A stretch of DNA of 64,000 nucleotides from Terriglobia bacterium. Its GTDB lineage: Bacteria > Acidobacteriota > Terriglobia > Bryobacterales > Bryobacteraceae. The stretch spans positions 1 through 64,000 of the forward strand of contig JAIQFI010000021.1 in the NCBI GenBank assembly GCA_020073345.1, read 5' to 3'. The position numbers and the translations under genes are program-made. Below the pieces are notes generated by a model. The model did no database searches, was not told where the DNA came from, and saw nothing but the letters and a program-made list of their open reading frames with translations. Shown here in pieces: positions 27,413 to 36,273 of this stretch. Numbering within the stretch: the first letter of the stretch is position 1; each line of letters begins with the position of its first letter.

Positions 27413-27718
27413 TCAGCTTTCAAGAAGGTGTGTCCCGTGCGTGACAGCAGCGCCGGCGCGAAGAGCCGCTGCCACATGGATGACTTCGGTCAACTCCTGC
27501 TCGGTGGCGCTGGCCTTTACGGCCTCCTGCCGGTGTAATTCGATGCAATAGGGACACTGGGTGGTGAGAGCCACGGCGATGGCGATGAGCTCTTTATACT
27601 TCTTAGGAATCGCCCCTTCCGCGAGTGCCACCTTGTCCCAGGCGTGGAAGGCCGAGGTGGCCTCCGGTGAGAGTTTCCCGATCTTCTTCAGTTTGGTGAG
27701 ATTGTCTTTTGAATACAT
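27413..27718 (-). CDS. Carboxymuconolactone decarboxylase/AhpD-like protein
   Basis: A 101-residue helical protein with the AhpD-type redox motif in TTQCPYCIELHRQEAV (CxxC plus His), followed by AAALRAGAAVTHG. Such proteins act as thiol-disulfide peroxidase partners rather than decarboxylases. ATG 27718 is preceded by a good GGAG. It lies 24 bases downstream of the dehydrogenase gene and is probably co-transcribed with it. Confidence 0.88.
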   Translation of the reverse strand: MYSKDNLTKLKKIGKLSPEATSAFHAWDKVALAEGAIPKKYKELIAIAVALTTQCPYCIELHRQEAVKASATEQELTEVIHVAAALRAGAAVTHGTHLLES

Positions 27719-27742
27719 AATTGTTTGCTCCAAGAAAATGTT

Positions 27743-28759
27743 CTAGTTTTCGAGTACTACTTTGCCAAGGTGCTTGCCGGACCTTAAGTAGCGGTAGGCA
27801 TCGAGCGCCTCGCCAAACGGAAATGTACGGTCAATCACGGGCCGGATCGGGGTGCGGAGAAACTCCTCGAACATTTGCCGGGAGCCAACGAAAATGCCGT
27901 TGAGCCGCACGTGATTCAAGATCACCGGCACCAGATTGAGGTTAGCCGCGGCGCCCGCCAGGAAACCGATCACACTGATTTCGCCACCGAGCCGGACCGC
28001 GCGTAACGATTGCTCGAGGGTGCCCGCACCACCTACTTCTACAATGTGATCCGCACCGTCGCCGTTCGCGTGCTGGCGAACGACGGAGCCCCAGTCTGGC
28101 GTTGTGCGGTAATTGATCACCAGATCAGCGCCGAGCGCCTGCAGCTTCGCGGCCTTCGCGTCGTCGCCCGTAGTGGCGATTACACGGGCGCCGGAATGCT
28201 TCGCGATTTGCAGGGCGAAGAGAGAAACGCCGCCCGTGCCTTGGACGACAACCGTGTGGCCGGCCTGAACGCGGCCGTGAAAAATCAAGGCATTCCACGC
28301 GGTGACGCCGGCGCAGGGCATGGCCGCTGCCTCGGAAAAACTCAATGCTTCTGGAATCGGTACCAGCGCATGTTCGGGCAGCACCACGTAGTCGGCGAGC
28401 ATGCCGTCCACTTCGCCGCCGAGCGACGAAGCCTGTTGTGCCGGACCGAAAGTTCCCGAGATCCAATCGCGAACAAAGTTGGCCGTCACCCGATCGCCGA
28501 CCCGCACGCGGGTAACTGCGGAGCCAACGGCATCCACAGTGCCCGCCCCGTCCGAGACCGGAAGCAGGGGCCGGGAGTGGGTCAAAGGATAATGGCCGCT
28601 GGCGATCACCAGATCGCGGTAATTCAAGGAAACGGCGTGGACGCGAATCCGCACCTCATGGGCTGCGGGATCAGGCAGGGGGCGGTTCCCCCAGACCAGA
28701 GATTCGATGCCGCCGCCAGGGGTGATTTGGGTGGCTTTGGTAGTTTGTGTGGAAGTCAT
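27743..28759 (-). CDS. NAD(P)-dependent medium-chain alcohol dehydrogenase family protein
   Basis: A 338-residue MDR-superfamily oxidoreductase. The GroES-like domain has VSLNYRDLVIASGHYP and SDGAGTVDAVGSAVTRVRVG; the usual GHE of zinc enzymes is replaced, so catalysis is probably zinc-independent, as in quinone reductases. The nucleotide fold has VVVQGTGGVSLFALQIAK. It forms an operon with the AhpD-like gene. An XRE/MmyB regulator gene starts 50 bases away on the other strand. Confidence 0.9.
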   Translation of the reverse strand: MTSTQTTKATQITPGGGIESLVWGNRPLPDPAAHEVRIRVHAVSLNYRDLVIASGHYPLTHSRPLLPVSDGAGTVDAVGSAVTRVRVGDRVTANFVRDWISGTFGPAQQASSLGGEVDGMLADYVVLPEHALVPIPEALSFSEAAAMPCAGVTAWNALIFHGRVQAGHTVVVQGTGGVSLFALQIAKHSGARVIATTGDDAKAAKLQALGADLVINYRTTPDWGSVVRQHANGDGADHIVEVGGAGTLEQSLRAVRLGGEISVIGFLAGAAANLNLVPVILNHVRLNGIFVGSRQMFEEFLRTPIRPVIDRTFPFGEALDAYRYLRSGKHLGKVVLEN

Positions 28760-28809
28760 AGCAGTAGCATGGAGCGATTTGAATCCTAGGACTAGGGGTC
28801 GGACATCCT

Positions 28810-29661
28810 ATGACTATGACCACCACCTTAGCCATCTCTGGGCAGCAGGTATCGGAACTCCGCCGGCGGCGCGAACTGGCGAATTTTCTACGGGTCCGGC
28901 GAGAGCGCTTGTCGCCGGCCAAGCTGGGGTTGCCGCTGCGGCAGCGGCGGCGGGTCGAAGGATTGCGCCGTGAGGAAGTTGCCGAACTGGCGGACATCAG
29001 CGCCAGTTGGTACACCTGGCTTGAGCAAGGGCGGGAGATCCGAGTTTCCGCAGAGACTCTGGAGCGGCTCGCCGAGGCGCTGCAGTTACAGCAGGACGAG
29101 CGCGAGCAGCTTTTCGTTCTCGCGCAGCTGCCGCCGCCGCGGCCCGCACAATCCGACAAGTCCGCGCCCGAGGGAGTTCGCGATTTGTTGGATAAAGTCG
29201 ATCCCTGGCCCGCTATCGCTATTTGTACACGCTGGGACGTCTTGGAATGGAATAGGGGGGCCGTGCGCCTGTTTGGCGACTTCGCGTCTCTACCGAAAGA
29301 GAAGCGCAACTTTCTCTGGCTCCTATTCACACGTCCATCATTCCGCGCGCTGTACGCCGATCCCGACCGAATGATCCGCTGTGTGACGTCACACTTCCGG
29401 GCGGCCTTCAACGAGCGATTATCCGATCGAAGCTGGACGGATTTGGTTGAGGCGCTGGAACGGCAAAGCGAGGAATTCCGGCTGATTTGGCGGGAATACG
29501 CCGTGTTGCGGCCTCCGGACTGGCGCAAGGTGATGAATCATCCCGAGCTGGGACGGCTGCAATTCGATCCGATCACTTTGGAGCACCCACCGGATCACCA
29601 GATCCGGGTTATCTTTTACCGGCCGGCGGACGTGGTCACTGAAACGAAATTCGGCCTTTAA
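28810..29661 (+). CDS. XRE/MmyB-type transcriptional regulator
   Basis: A 283-residue regulator with an N-terminal helix-turn-helix (RVEGLRREEVAELADISASW, YTWLEQGREIRVSAETLERL) and a C-terminal MmyB-like ligand-binding domain (WPAIAICTRWDVLEWNRGAV, LWLLFTRPSFRALY). In actinobacteria and proteobacteria these regulators usually stand next to short-chain or medium-chain dehydrogenases that they control; the same arrangement is seen here with the divergent dehydrogenase and AhpD-like genes. Confidence 0.92.
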   Translation: MTMTTTLAISGQQVSELRRRRELANFLRVRRERLSPAKLGLPLRQRRRVEGLRREEVAELADISASWYTWLEQGREIRVSAETLERLAEALQLQQDEREQLFVLAQLPPPRPAQSDKSAPEGVRDLLDKVDPWPAIAICTRWDVLEWNRGAVRLFGDFASLPKEKRNFLWLLFTRPSFRALYADPDRMIRCVTSHFRAAFNERLSDRSWTDLVEALERQSEEFRLIWREYAVLRPPDWRKVMNHPELGRLQFDPITLEHPPDHQIRVIFYRPADVVTETKFGL

Positions 29662-30354
29662 CCTAGCTCGTGCACGATGCGTGATTTCGACTCTACCCCG
29701 CATCAGTATCTGTTTGCACGGACAAGGGCACTGGACATATTCGAACAAAGCGTCAACGTCAAGGTACGTCGATGACGGCTGTCAGAGACTGTCGTTAACG
29801 AGCCACTCATAGAGCATTGCGCGATGCGGCCCGTTTGGGACCGCCCTGCTCCCAAATCGGGGAATCCAGTCTCCGGGACCGTGTTCAAAACCATTTGGTT
29901 TCGGTCGGGCGAGCACAGTAGGGCTGTTATCATCCGAGGAACGAAGGGGATAGAGGCGCAACGAAAGCGTCTGAACTGCTTTTCGACACGATAGGTTCCG
30001 GTATGGCCCAATAGCGGTCCCGCAGCGTGGGCGATCTAACGTTTTTGCTAGCGACGGGAAATCGGAACAGAGCTAGGTTTTTGGGACGCACCTGCGCGCC
30101 TCGTATGCGATTTAGGAAACCGATCGTCCTGATGCCCGCCTAGGTTCGTTCGGCGTGCCCTGAGTCGCCCCAGAGTTTTTGGCACGATATCCATGTCGCC
30201 AAGCGCCGCTACAACTTCCTGGGGACAATCCCGATGCGTTTAGGATCGCCGTCCCCGCCGATCCTGGCGTCCGGAGGAGGCGCGCGTAGTTCGGTCTCCT
30301 CAGGCCGGGACGCGTTTTGGGTTGGGGCACCCGGTTCGCGCGCGCCATTCCCAG

Positions 30355-30450
30355 TTAATATTTACTATACTCGCGCGCGCGAGGCGCAAGGTGTGGGAAC
30401 GATACTTATGAATCAGAGAGTTAGTGTGTACACCGGCTTTCGGAAAAATT
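30355..30450. repeat. Diverged direct repeat, copy 1, with 14-bp CG palindrome
   Basis: Copy 1 starts TTTACTATA and holds the perfect palindrome CTCGCGCGCGCGAG at 30370-30383, then TGAATCAG at 30409 and TACACC at 30429. All four blocks recur in the same order 604-605 bases downstream. The middle parts differ, so it is an old repeat kept at certain blocks. Confidence 0.7.
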
Positions 30451-30959
30451 GAGGCATAAACCGGGTACGAAAACAGACGCGTTTCGGGCATCCGGGAGGG
30501 GTTCCCATCCCAGGGAAAAGAGCGCCGCCCAGCGGGCGGGCCAAACAACCAGCGTTGCTTTTGCACATTCCGTCGCGCCGCGCAGAGCCTTCGGTGCGCC
30601 GCTGCATCCGCCTAACCCATCGCAAGCCGAGACCGCAAAGCAGGCATACCCGGCCCTCACCTTGTGTACAGCGCCCTGGAAGCTTTTTGTCGGCCCCGAT
30701 AAGCTTACCCTCGGACCCGACGTTCTGAGAGTTTTGGGACGCCTTCCTTGAATATCGGGACGCACTCTGCGCCCGGCACGCCGCCCAAGATCCACGTACC
30801 GACTGAATCCCGGCTCTGTCTCTGGGCGTAATGGTCGACTGCGTTGAGCCACCAAGCTTAGATCCGCAGCGCTGCAGCATTCTTGCCTCGTCTTCGCGCA
30901 TTGGTGGGAGAAGCGATGCGGCAACGGATGAAATGCCTTCGGCCGGCGCCGCTACAAGT

Positions 30960-31052
30960 AGTAATTTTACTCTACTCGCGCGCGCGAGGCCCTGAGGCCA
31001 AGTAAGCCCCGGTGAATCAGCGACATAAACCCTACACCAATTTTCTGCGAAA
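30960..31052. repeat. Diverged direct repeat, copy 2, with 14-bp CG palindrome
   Basis: Copy 2 starts TTTTACTCTA and holds CTCGCGCGCGCGAG at 30975-30988, TGAATCAG at 31013 and TACACC at 31033, parallel to copy 1. It ends about 190 bases before the stop of the unknown 258-residue protein on the other strand. Confidence 0.7.
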
Positions 31053-31234
31053 CAATGCCCCTGCGCATGCCGGAAACTACGTGCTGAACTGCAGAGAATC
31101 GGGTTCGAGTAGGGAGTAAATCAGTGCCACCAACGTGCGGTCGTCCGCCGAGTTTTGCAGAGAACAACCACGCCAAGGATAACGATCCGTATCCATACTG
31201 GCCGAAACTCCGAAGCCTCCTCCAATTCAGGCTG

Positions 31235-32011
31235 TTAATGGGTTTGCGTTCTTGGGCCTTCGCTGAGCTTGGTAAGTTCACGTTCCAGGGCCGGAATGGC
31301 TTCCGTTTGCACGTGAGGCAACAGGTGTCCGCGTGTCTTCCAGATCTCTAGTGCCCGCTGCAGCAGTGTTTCTGCCTCGACCACTTCGCCAATTCGATCA
31401 TGGAGCCTTCCCAGAGTCCACAGGTCGGTTGCGAGAAACTGCCAATCTCTTGCTGGATCCCGATAGTTGGACTCGATCCGAGCCCTTGGCGCCTCGCCCG
31501 GCTCCAGGAGCCACCTGCGGTTGCGAGCTTTCTGCTCCGGGTCTCGCCGTATCTTCTCCATCAGCTCGGAAAGCCGCCGACGGCGGATTTGGCCAAACTT
31601 CCGCCCGTAGAAACGCAGAATGAACTCGAGCCTTTCTTCGCTCGATTCGAATACCCACTCTCGCCAGGAGATGAACTGGGAAAAGAACATATTTCGAACG
31701 GCGCGCTCAGGTCGGCGCTGATAATAGTCAACGCGAATCACATTGACCCAGACGGCGGTTCGCATCCCTAGGACAATGGCAACCTCGGATGCGGCCTTGT
31801 TGATCGGCATCCCTCCGATTTCCCGGAGCGCGTCAATGCAGACGTTCCTCCGAAGCCGACGGTCCGACTCCCGCATACCTGTCTTGCCAGGACGCTCCAT
31901 CCAGAAACCCTTCATCGGCATGGGTTGCCGCTTACCGGAGGAGGGCCGGCTCGCCTCGTCCAACAGGACGAAGGGCACAAAATACGGCAGGTCGTCTTTA
32001 TCAAATCGCAC
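31235..32011 (-). CDS. Unknown 258-residue protein with C-terminal TPR-like helices
   Basis: No family was recognised. The protein begins with GTG (MRFDKDDLPYFVPFVLLDEA), is rich in Arg and Glu, and has a long basic helical stretch (FYGRKFGQIRRRRLSELMEK). The last 60 residues resemble one TPR (FLATDLWTLGRLHDRIGEVV, EAETLLQRALEIWKTRGHLL). Its composition is protein-like, unlike the frames around it. It lies between the repeat-bearing non-coding region and the excisionase/integrase pair and may be cargo of that element. Confidence 0.55.
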   Translation of the reverse strand: MRFDKDDLPYFVPFVLLDEASRPSSGKRQPMPMKGFWMERPGKTGMRESDRRLRRNVCIDALREIGGMPINKAASEVAIVLGMRTAVWVNVIRVDYYQRRPERAVRNMFFSQFISWREWVFESSEERLEFILRFYGRKFGQIRRRRLSELMEKIRRDPEQKARNRRWLLEPGEAPRARIESNYRDPARDWQFLATDLWTLGRLHDRIGEVVEAETLLQRALEIWKTRGHLLPHVQTEAIPALERELTKLSEGPRTQTH

Positions 32012-32125
32012 GTGCGCTTAGCTTACACTGATTTCCGTGCAAATGGCGCGCAAGTGGGTCATCGTGTTCACAGACGTCCTCGCGGATGGGATCGCCATAC
32101 CGTTGAGGTTGACGGCTGGTAGGCA

Positions 32126-32398
32126 ATGTCTTCGCCGACAACACGACTCGCCGCACTCTCAGAGCGCCACTACAGCGTCAAGGAAGTGGCCCAAATGTTG
32201 GCATTGTCCCAGAAGGCAATCCGGTGTCGGTTCCGCGACGAGCCGGGCGTGCTCCGTTTTGGCAAGGAGAAGCGCGGGCACCAGCGCGATTACGTCACCA
32301 TCCGCATTCCTGCCAGCGTGCTCGAGCGGGTGTACCGACGCATGATGCGCCCTGATTTCGTGCCTGTCGCGGACCAGGATAAGAAAGGAACGAAATGA
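32126..32398 (+). CDS. Excisionase-like small HTH protein
   Basis: A 90-residue protein with a MerR/Xis-like helix-turn-helix (HYSVKEVAQMLALSQKAIRC) and a basic wing (RFGKEKRGHQRDYVTIRIP). It faces the integrase gene, with 26 bases between the two stop ends. Small proteins of this type commonly steer excision by tyrosine recombinases; this role is inferred from position. Confidence 0.7.
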   Translation: MSSPTTRLAALSERHYSVKEVAQMLALSQKAIRCRFRDEPGVLRFGKEKRGHQRDYVTIRIPASVLERVYRRMMRPDFVPVADQDKKGTK

Positions 32399-32424
32399 CG
32401 TTCCTTCCGTCCTGCCGGTCGCGT

Positions 32425-33600
32425 TTACTCCGCCGTTCCGTTGGCCCAGGCCCGGCGGACCGAGTTGGCGATCTGCTCGCGGCGCGCCGCCACGAAAGCC
32501 AGGTAATACCGCTCCGTTACTTTGACCGAGGAGTGGCCGAGCAGAATCGAGACCTGATCCAGGGGAACACCCCGAAGCAGCAGGTCCACCGCGAAGGTGT
32601 CCCGGAAGCGATGGGGGTGACCACCCTTGATCCCCGCGTTCTTAAAAACCTGACCCAGGCGCCGCCGCCAGTTGTCCGTCGCCGTGGCGATCTCGCTCTC
32701 TCCGCTCCAGAAGTAGTAGCCGGCGGAGTTGGGCTGGATGGCGTCGAGAGCCGCCCGCAATTGCGGATGCACGGGCACGCTGACCGGCTCCTGCGTCTTG
32801 CTCATGTACAGCAGGATGCTGCCGTCCGCCATCAGACGGTCGCGGTGAAAGGTGACGGTGTCAGAGATCCGCAATCCGGCTCTCCGCATCAGCAGCGTGA
32901 CGGCCAGGAGCTTGGGATGATTCTGGGCTTGCTGCAGGATGGCTTTCCACTCCGGCCCCTCTTCCGGCAAGTGCTGCGCGTCAAAGGGCTGCTTCGGCGC
33001 CACATTGGTCGCGCGGCCGCGCGGGTGCTCCAGGCTGAGCGCCGGGTTTTTCTCCAGCCACTCGGCAAGGATGCAGAAACGGAAGAATCTGCGCAGAACT
33101 TGAATGCGCTTGGACCGGTGCCGCGGACCGCACGTCCAGGAGGCGGCGTGCTCGGCCAGCAGCGGGACACTCAACTGAGCAAGTGTAACGATGCCCTGTT
33201 CGCGGCAGAAATCCAGCAGGCCGGCGGACACTTTCCGTTGGGTCTTGAGCGCCCATTGTGGGTTGACGCCGACGAGCGCCGTGCGGATCTTGCGCGTGGT
33301 GTTCTTCGCCTTGCCAGTGGACTGCGCAGTGAGGGCCTGAAGGAAGCTGGTGACGGCGTCGGCCACCGTCACCTGCCCTTTCTGGCTGGGGTCGTGCCAG
33401 GTTCCACGAGCTTCCTTTTCGCGCACCAGATCCTGAGCGCGCGTCCACGAGGAGGTGTCCAGCGCCTTTCGGTGCATTACCCCACCGAGGTGCCCTTCGG
33501 CATGAATGGGGCATTGGCAGCGGCGGTAGGTGCGACCCGGGTCTCGTCCGTGGTGGTGTGCGATGCAGTCCTTGGTGTGCCGGCGGAAGATCGTGAGCAC
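32425..33600 (-). CDS. Tyrosine recombinase/integrase
   Basis: A 391-residue phage-type integrase. A cysteine/histidine-bearing N-terminus (HTKDCIAHHH, RCQCPIHAEG) is followed by a SAM-like core-binding domain and a catalytic domain with the first Arg in RRAGLRISDTVTF, HPHRFRDTFA (HxxR), LGHSSVKVTERY with the nucleophile Tyr365. The set R-H-R-H-Y is complete, so it should be active. Its start lies 118 bases from the break point of the truncated kinase. Confidence 0.93.
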   Translation of the reverse strand: MLTIFRRHTKDCIAHHHGRDPGRTYRRCQCPIHAEGHLGGVMHRKALDTSSWTRAQDLVREKEARGTWHDPSQKGQVTVADAVTSFLQALTAQSTGKAKNTTRKIRTALVGVNPQWALKTQRKVSAGLLDFCREQGIVTLAQLSVPLLAEHAASWTCGPRHRSKRIQVLRRFFRFCILAEWLEKNPALSLEHPRGRATNVAPKQPFDAQHLPEEGPEWKAILQQAQNHPKLLAVTLLMRRAGLRISDTVTFHRDRLMADGSILLYMSKTQEPVSVPVHPQLRAALDAIQPNSAGYYFWSGESEIATATDNWRRRLGQVFKNAGIKGGHPHRFRDTFAVDLLLRGVPLDQVSILLGHSSVKVTERYYLAFVAARREQIANSVRRAWANGTAE

Positions 33601-33718
33601 GGGTTGGTCTCCTGGTCAGAGGGTCAAAGTCCTCGCACCAGTGTAGCAAAAGGAGGCCCACTAAGCACACACGCATCTAGAATCTATACAAGAAGTAACT
33701 TATTTACAGTTACATATC

Positions 33719-34291
33719 CTAGTAAGCATGAGTCTGCTCGGGAGCCATGTACGCCGCCGTTCCAAGGATCATGCCGGCTTGCGTCGCAGCCATGCTGAGG
33801 GTGGGCGATTGGGTGGCCTGCGCTTGCGAAGCGGCCTCCGGTGGCTCGGTCATTTTAGCCAGGCCGAAGTCGAGCACTTTTACCGTGCCATCGGGCTTGA
33901 TCTTGACGTTGGCGGGTTTCAGGTCGCGATGCGTGATGCCTTTTTCGTGCGCTTCGCTAAGCGCCTCCGCGATTTGCCGGGCGATACGCAGCACCTCGTC
34001 GAGCGGCAGGGGGCCCTTGGGAGCTTCGCCCTCGACGTACTCCATGACCAGAAAGTTGGGCCCGATATCGAAGAGACTGCAAATGTTGGGATGGTTCAGC
34101 GCGGCAATCGCCCGCGCCTCGCGCTCAAAACGCTCGGTGAACTGCTGGTTGGAAACCTTGATGGCGACATCGCGACGCAGGCGGGTGTCATGCGCCCGGT
34201 AGACCTCGCCCATGCCTCCGGCGCCGATGAGAGCGATGATCTCGTACGGGCCGAGGCGTTCACCTGCGGATAAAGACATGTTTTCAAGCAT
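33719..34291 (-). pseudogene. Ser/Thr protein kinase gene truncated after the APE motif
   Basis: The N-terminal 190 residues of a PknB-like kinase: glycine loop IGAGGMGEVYRAHD, catalytic Lys in DVAIKVSN, THRDLKPANVKI, VLDFGLAK and the activation segment through GTAAYMAPEQ. It then reads THAY and stops at 33719. The substrate-binding half of the C-lobe and the usual extracellular or WD40/TPR part are missing, so it cannot be a normal kinase. ATG 34291 and 34279 are both possible. The break lies against the integrase region. Confidence 0.8.
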
Positions 34292-34339
34292 TTTACCGAA
34301 ATTAACCACCAACCGATATCCTGCCGTTATCCTAGGTGT

Positions 34340-35182
34340 TTGGTTCGCTCCAAAATCAGGATCAGAATCGTCGCTATCGCGCTCCTGGTGGCGCCTTTTC
34401 TCGTGGCCGTGTGGGCTTTCGGGATCGAGCCCAGGATGCTGGTGGTCCGGCACCCGCGCATGGAGCTGCAGGGGTGGCCGTCGGAGATGCGGATCGCGGT
34501 GCTGAGCGATCTGCACATTGGCTCGCCACACGTGGGACTCGACAAGCTACAGACAATCGTAGAGCGAACCAATGCGGAGAATCCGGCGCTGGTCGTGCTC
34601 TTGGGCGATTTCGTCATCGGGGGGCCAGGAGGCAATAGTCACGTTCGCGGAGGCAACTTTGTCGAGCCGGAACACATTGCCCAAGAGCTAAAGGCATTTC
34701 GGGCGCCTTTGGGCGTGTTCGCGGTGCTGGGCAACCATGACTGGTGGTATGACGGCGATCGCGTCGGGAAGGCCCTGACGGACGCCGGGATCCAGGTGCT
34801 CGAGAACAGGGCCATACATGTTGGGCACATTTGGCTGGGCGGCATTGCCGACTTCTGGACGCGCGAGCCGGACGTCGCCGGGACGCTTCGGCAAGTGACC
34901 AGTGACGATTCGGTGGTGTTGATCACGCACAATCCCGACATTTTTCCGGATGTGCCGCCGCGGGTGAGCCTGACGCTGGCCGCGCATACCCACGGTGGCC
35001 AGGTCAATTTGCCTGTGATCGGCAGAGTCGTCACCACGTCGAGACTCGGCTACGTGGCCGGCGAGTACGTGGAGCAGGGCCGCCACCTGTTTGTGACCAC
35101 CGGTATCGGCACGAGCATTTTTCCAGTACGCTTCGGGGTGCCGCCGGAAATCGTCATTCTGACGGTCGCGCCCGGGAGATAA
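34340..35182 (+). CDS. Membrane-anchored metallophosphoesterase (YaeI/YkuE-like)
   Basis: An N-terminal membrane anchor (RIVAIALLVAPFLVAVWAFG) is followed by a calcineurin-like phosphoesterase domain with VLSDLHIGS, LLGDFVIGG, LGNHDWW, ITHNPDIF and AAHTHGGQVNLP. Relatives such as YkuE remove phosphate from lipids or UDP-diacylglucosamine at the membrane; the substrate here is unknown. The only in-frame start is TTG 34340. It is divergent from the kinase remnant and reads toward the DegT gene 26 bases on. Confidence 0.88.
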   Translation: MVRSKIRIRIVAIALLVAPFLVAVWAFGIEPRMLVVRHPRMELQGWPSEMRIAVLSDLHIGSPHVGLDKLQTIVERTNAENPALVVLLGDFVIGGPGGNSHVRGGNFVEPEHIAQELKAFRAPLGVFAVLGNHDWWYDGDRVGKALTDAGIQVLENRAIHVGHIWLGGIADFWTREPDVAGTLRQVTSDDSVVLITHNPDIFPDVPPRVSLTLAAHTHGGQVNLPVIGRVVTTSRLGYVAGEYVEQGRHLFVTTGIGTSIFPVRFGVPPEIVILTVAPGR

Positions 35183-35208
35183 TTTCGTATTTACTCCCAC
35201 TGTAGTTT

Positions 35209-36273
35209 TTGATTCAGGCGAACGATTTCCGCCGGCGATGGGAGGATCTCCGGGAAGACGCCCTGGCGGCGTTCGAAACGGTCGGAGCCAGCGGGAGCTA
35301 CGTCCTAGGCGAGGAAGTGCGGGCTTTTGAACACGCGCTAGCGGCACTGTGGGGATTTCCGCACGCGGCGGGCGTCGCGAGTGGTCTGGATGCGATCGAG
35401 ATCTCGCTACGCGCTCTGGGCTGCGGACCAGGGGACCGGGTGCTGACAGCGCCGATATCGGCTTTTGCGACCACGCTGGCGATCGTCAAGACCGGGGCCG
35501 TGCCGGTGTTTGTGGACACCGACGATCAGGGGCTTATCGATCTGGAGCGGTGCCAGGAATTATTGAAAAAGAGAAGTGATATCCGATTCTTTGTGCCGGT
35601 TCATCTGTACGGATTCGCGCTGGATCCCGATGAGCTATTGCGGCTTCGCGACGAGCACGCGCTACTGATGGTGGAAGATTGCGCGCAGTCGAGCAGCGCC
35701 GCCGGAGATCTCGCGGCAATCAGCTTCTATCCGACTAAGAACCTGGGGGCCATGGGCGATGGCGGGGCCATATTGATGCAAGACGCTGCGCTCGAGGCTC
35801 GCGTGCAGGCTCTGCGGGATTACGGGCAGACGGCCAAGTATCGTCACGACGTCATCGGGTACAACAGCAGGCTGGATGAATTGCAGGCGGCTTTGCTGCG
35901 GAGGGCGTGTCTGCCGCGCCTGGAACGCTGGCTGTCGCGGCGGAGGGAGATCGCAGCGGCGTACCTAGAGGGAATCCAGAATCCCGCGGTGCGCCTGCCA
36001 GCGCCGCCCGCAGGCTCAGCCCCGTCGTGGCATTTGTTTCCCGTGTGGGTCGAGCCCGAACGGCGCGATGCGTTCACACGGCATCTTGGGCTCGGAACTC
36101 ACTATCCAATTGCCATTCCCGACCAGAAGGCTCTCCATAGCGTACGGTTTGAAGCTCCCGACGGTTGCGAAAACGCGAGACGACTGTGCGCGAGCGAAGC
36201 CAGCCTGCCGATTCATCCGTACCTTTATGACTCCGAAGTCGCGGAAGTGATCGCGGCGGTGAATTCGTTCTAG
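35209..36273 (+). CDS. DegT/DnrJ/EryC1/StrS family PLP aminotransferase
   Basis: A sugar aminotransferase fold: GSYVLGEEVRAFEHALA, ASGLDAIEISLRALG, VEDCAQSSSA and the PLP-binding Lys177 in FYPTKNLGAMGDGG. Such enzymes transaminate nucleotide-linked keto-sugars for cell-surface glycans. An in-frame stop lies six bases upstream, so TTG 35209 is the only start. No other sugar-nucleotide gene is near. It may share a transcript with the phosphoesterase and ends overlapping the stop of the opposing gene by four bases. Confidence 0.92.
   Translation: MIQANDFRRRWEDLREDALAAFETVGASGSYVLGEEVRAFEHALAALWGFPHAAGVASGLDAIEISLRALGCGPGDRVLTAPISAFATTLAIVKTGAVPVFVDTDDQGLIDLERCQELLKKRSDIRFFVPVHLYGFALDPDELLRLRDEHALLMVEDCAQSSSAAGDLAAISFYPTKNLGAMGDGGAILMQDAALEARVQALRDYGQTAKYRHDVIGYNSRLDELQAALLRRACLPRLERWLSRRREIAAAYLEGIQNPAVRLPAPPAGSAPSWHLFPVWVEPERRDAFTRHLGLGTHYPIAIPDQKALHSVRFEAPDGCENARRLCASEASLPIHPYLYDSEVAEVIAAVNSF

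Larger units (their letters stand above)
29662..31234. other. Long non-coding region with repeats, left part of the accessory region
   Basis: This 1.57-kb region has several open frames but none with protein-like composition or a recognised family; they are rich in Arg, Ser, Pro and Gly and overlap on both strands. It contains the two-copy repeat at 30355-30450 and 30960-31052. Short strings such as GGGACGCAC (30081 and 30761) and GGCGCCGCTACAA-like strings (near 30210 and 30940) also recur, so a larger unit may have been duplicated and diverged. Confidence 0.5.
31235..33733. mobile_element. Putative integrative element adjoining the kinase gene (left end not defined)
   Basis: A tyrosine recombinase, an excisionase-like HTH protein and an unknown protein lie next to a kinase gene whose coding sequence departs from the family just after the APE motif, around 33734. 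This looks like the right-hand junction of an inserted element. No second half of the kinase and no direct repeat marking the left end was found, so the extent given is only the part with supporting genes. Confidence 0.4.

Noticed and set aside
30413-30924. Overlapping open frames of 160-170 codons in the repeat region
   Set aside because: Several frames on both strands overlap each other, have Arg/Ser/Gly-rich composition and no family similarity; treated as non-coding.
32395-33798. A 467-codon open frame opposite the integrase gene
   Set aside because: The minus-strand product has the full integrase catalytic set, and the plus-strand frame has only random-like composition.
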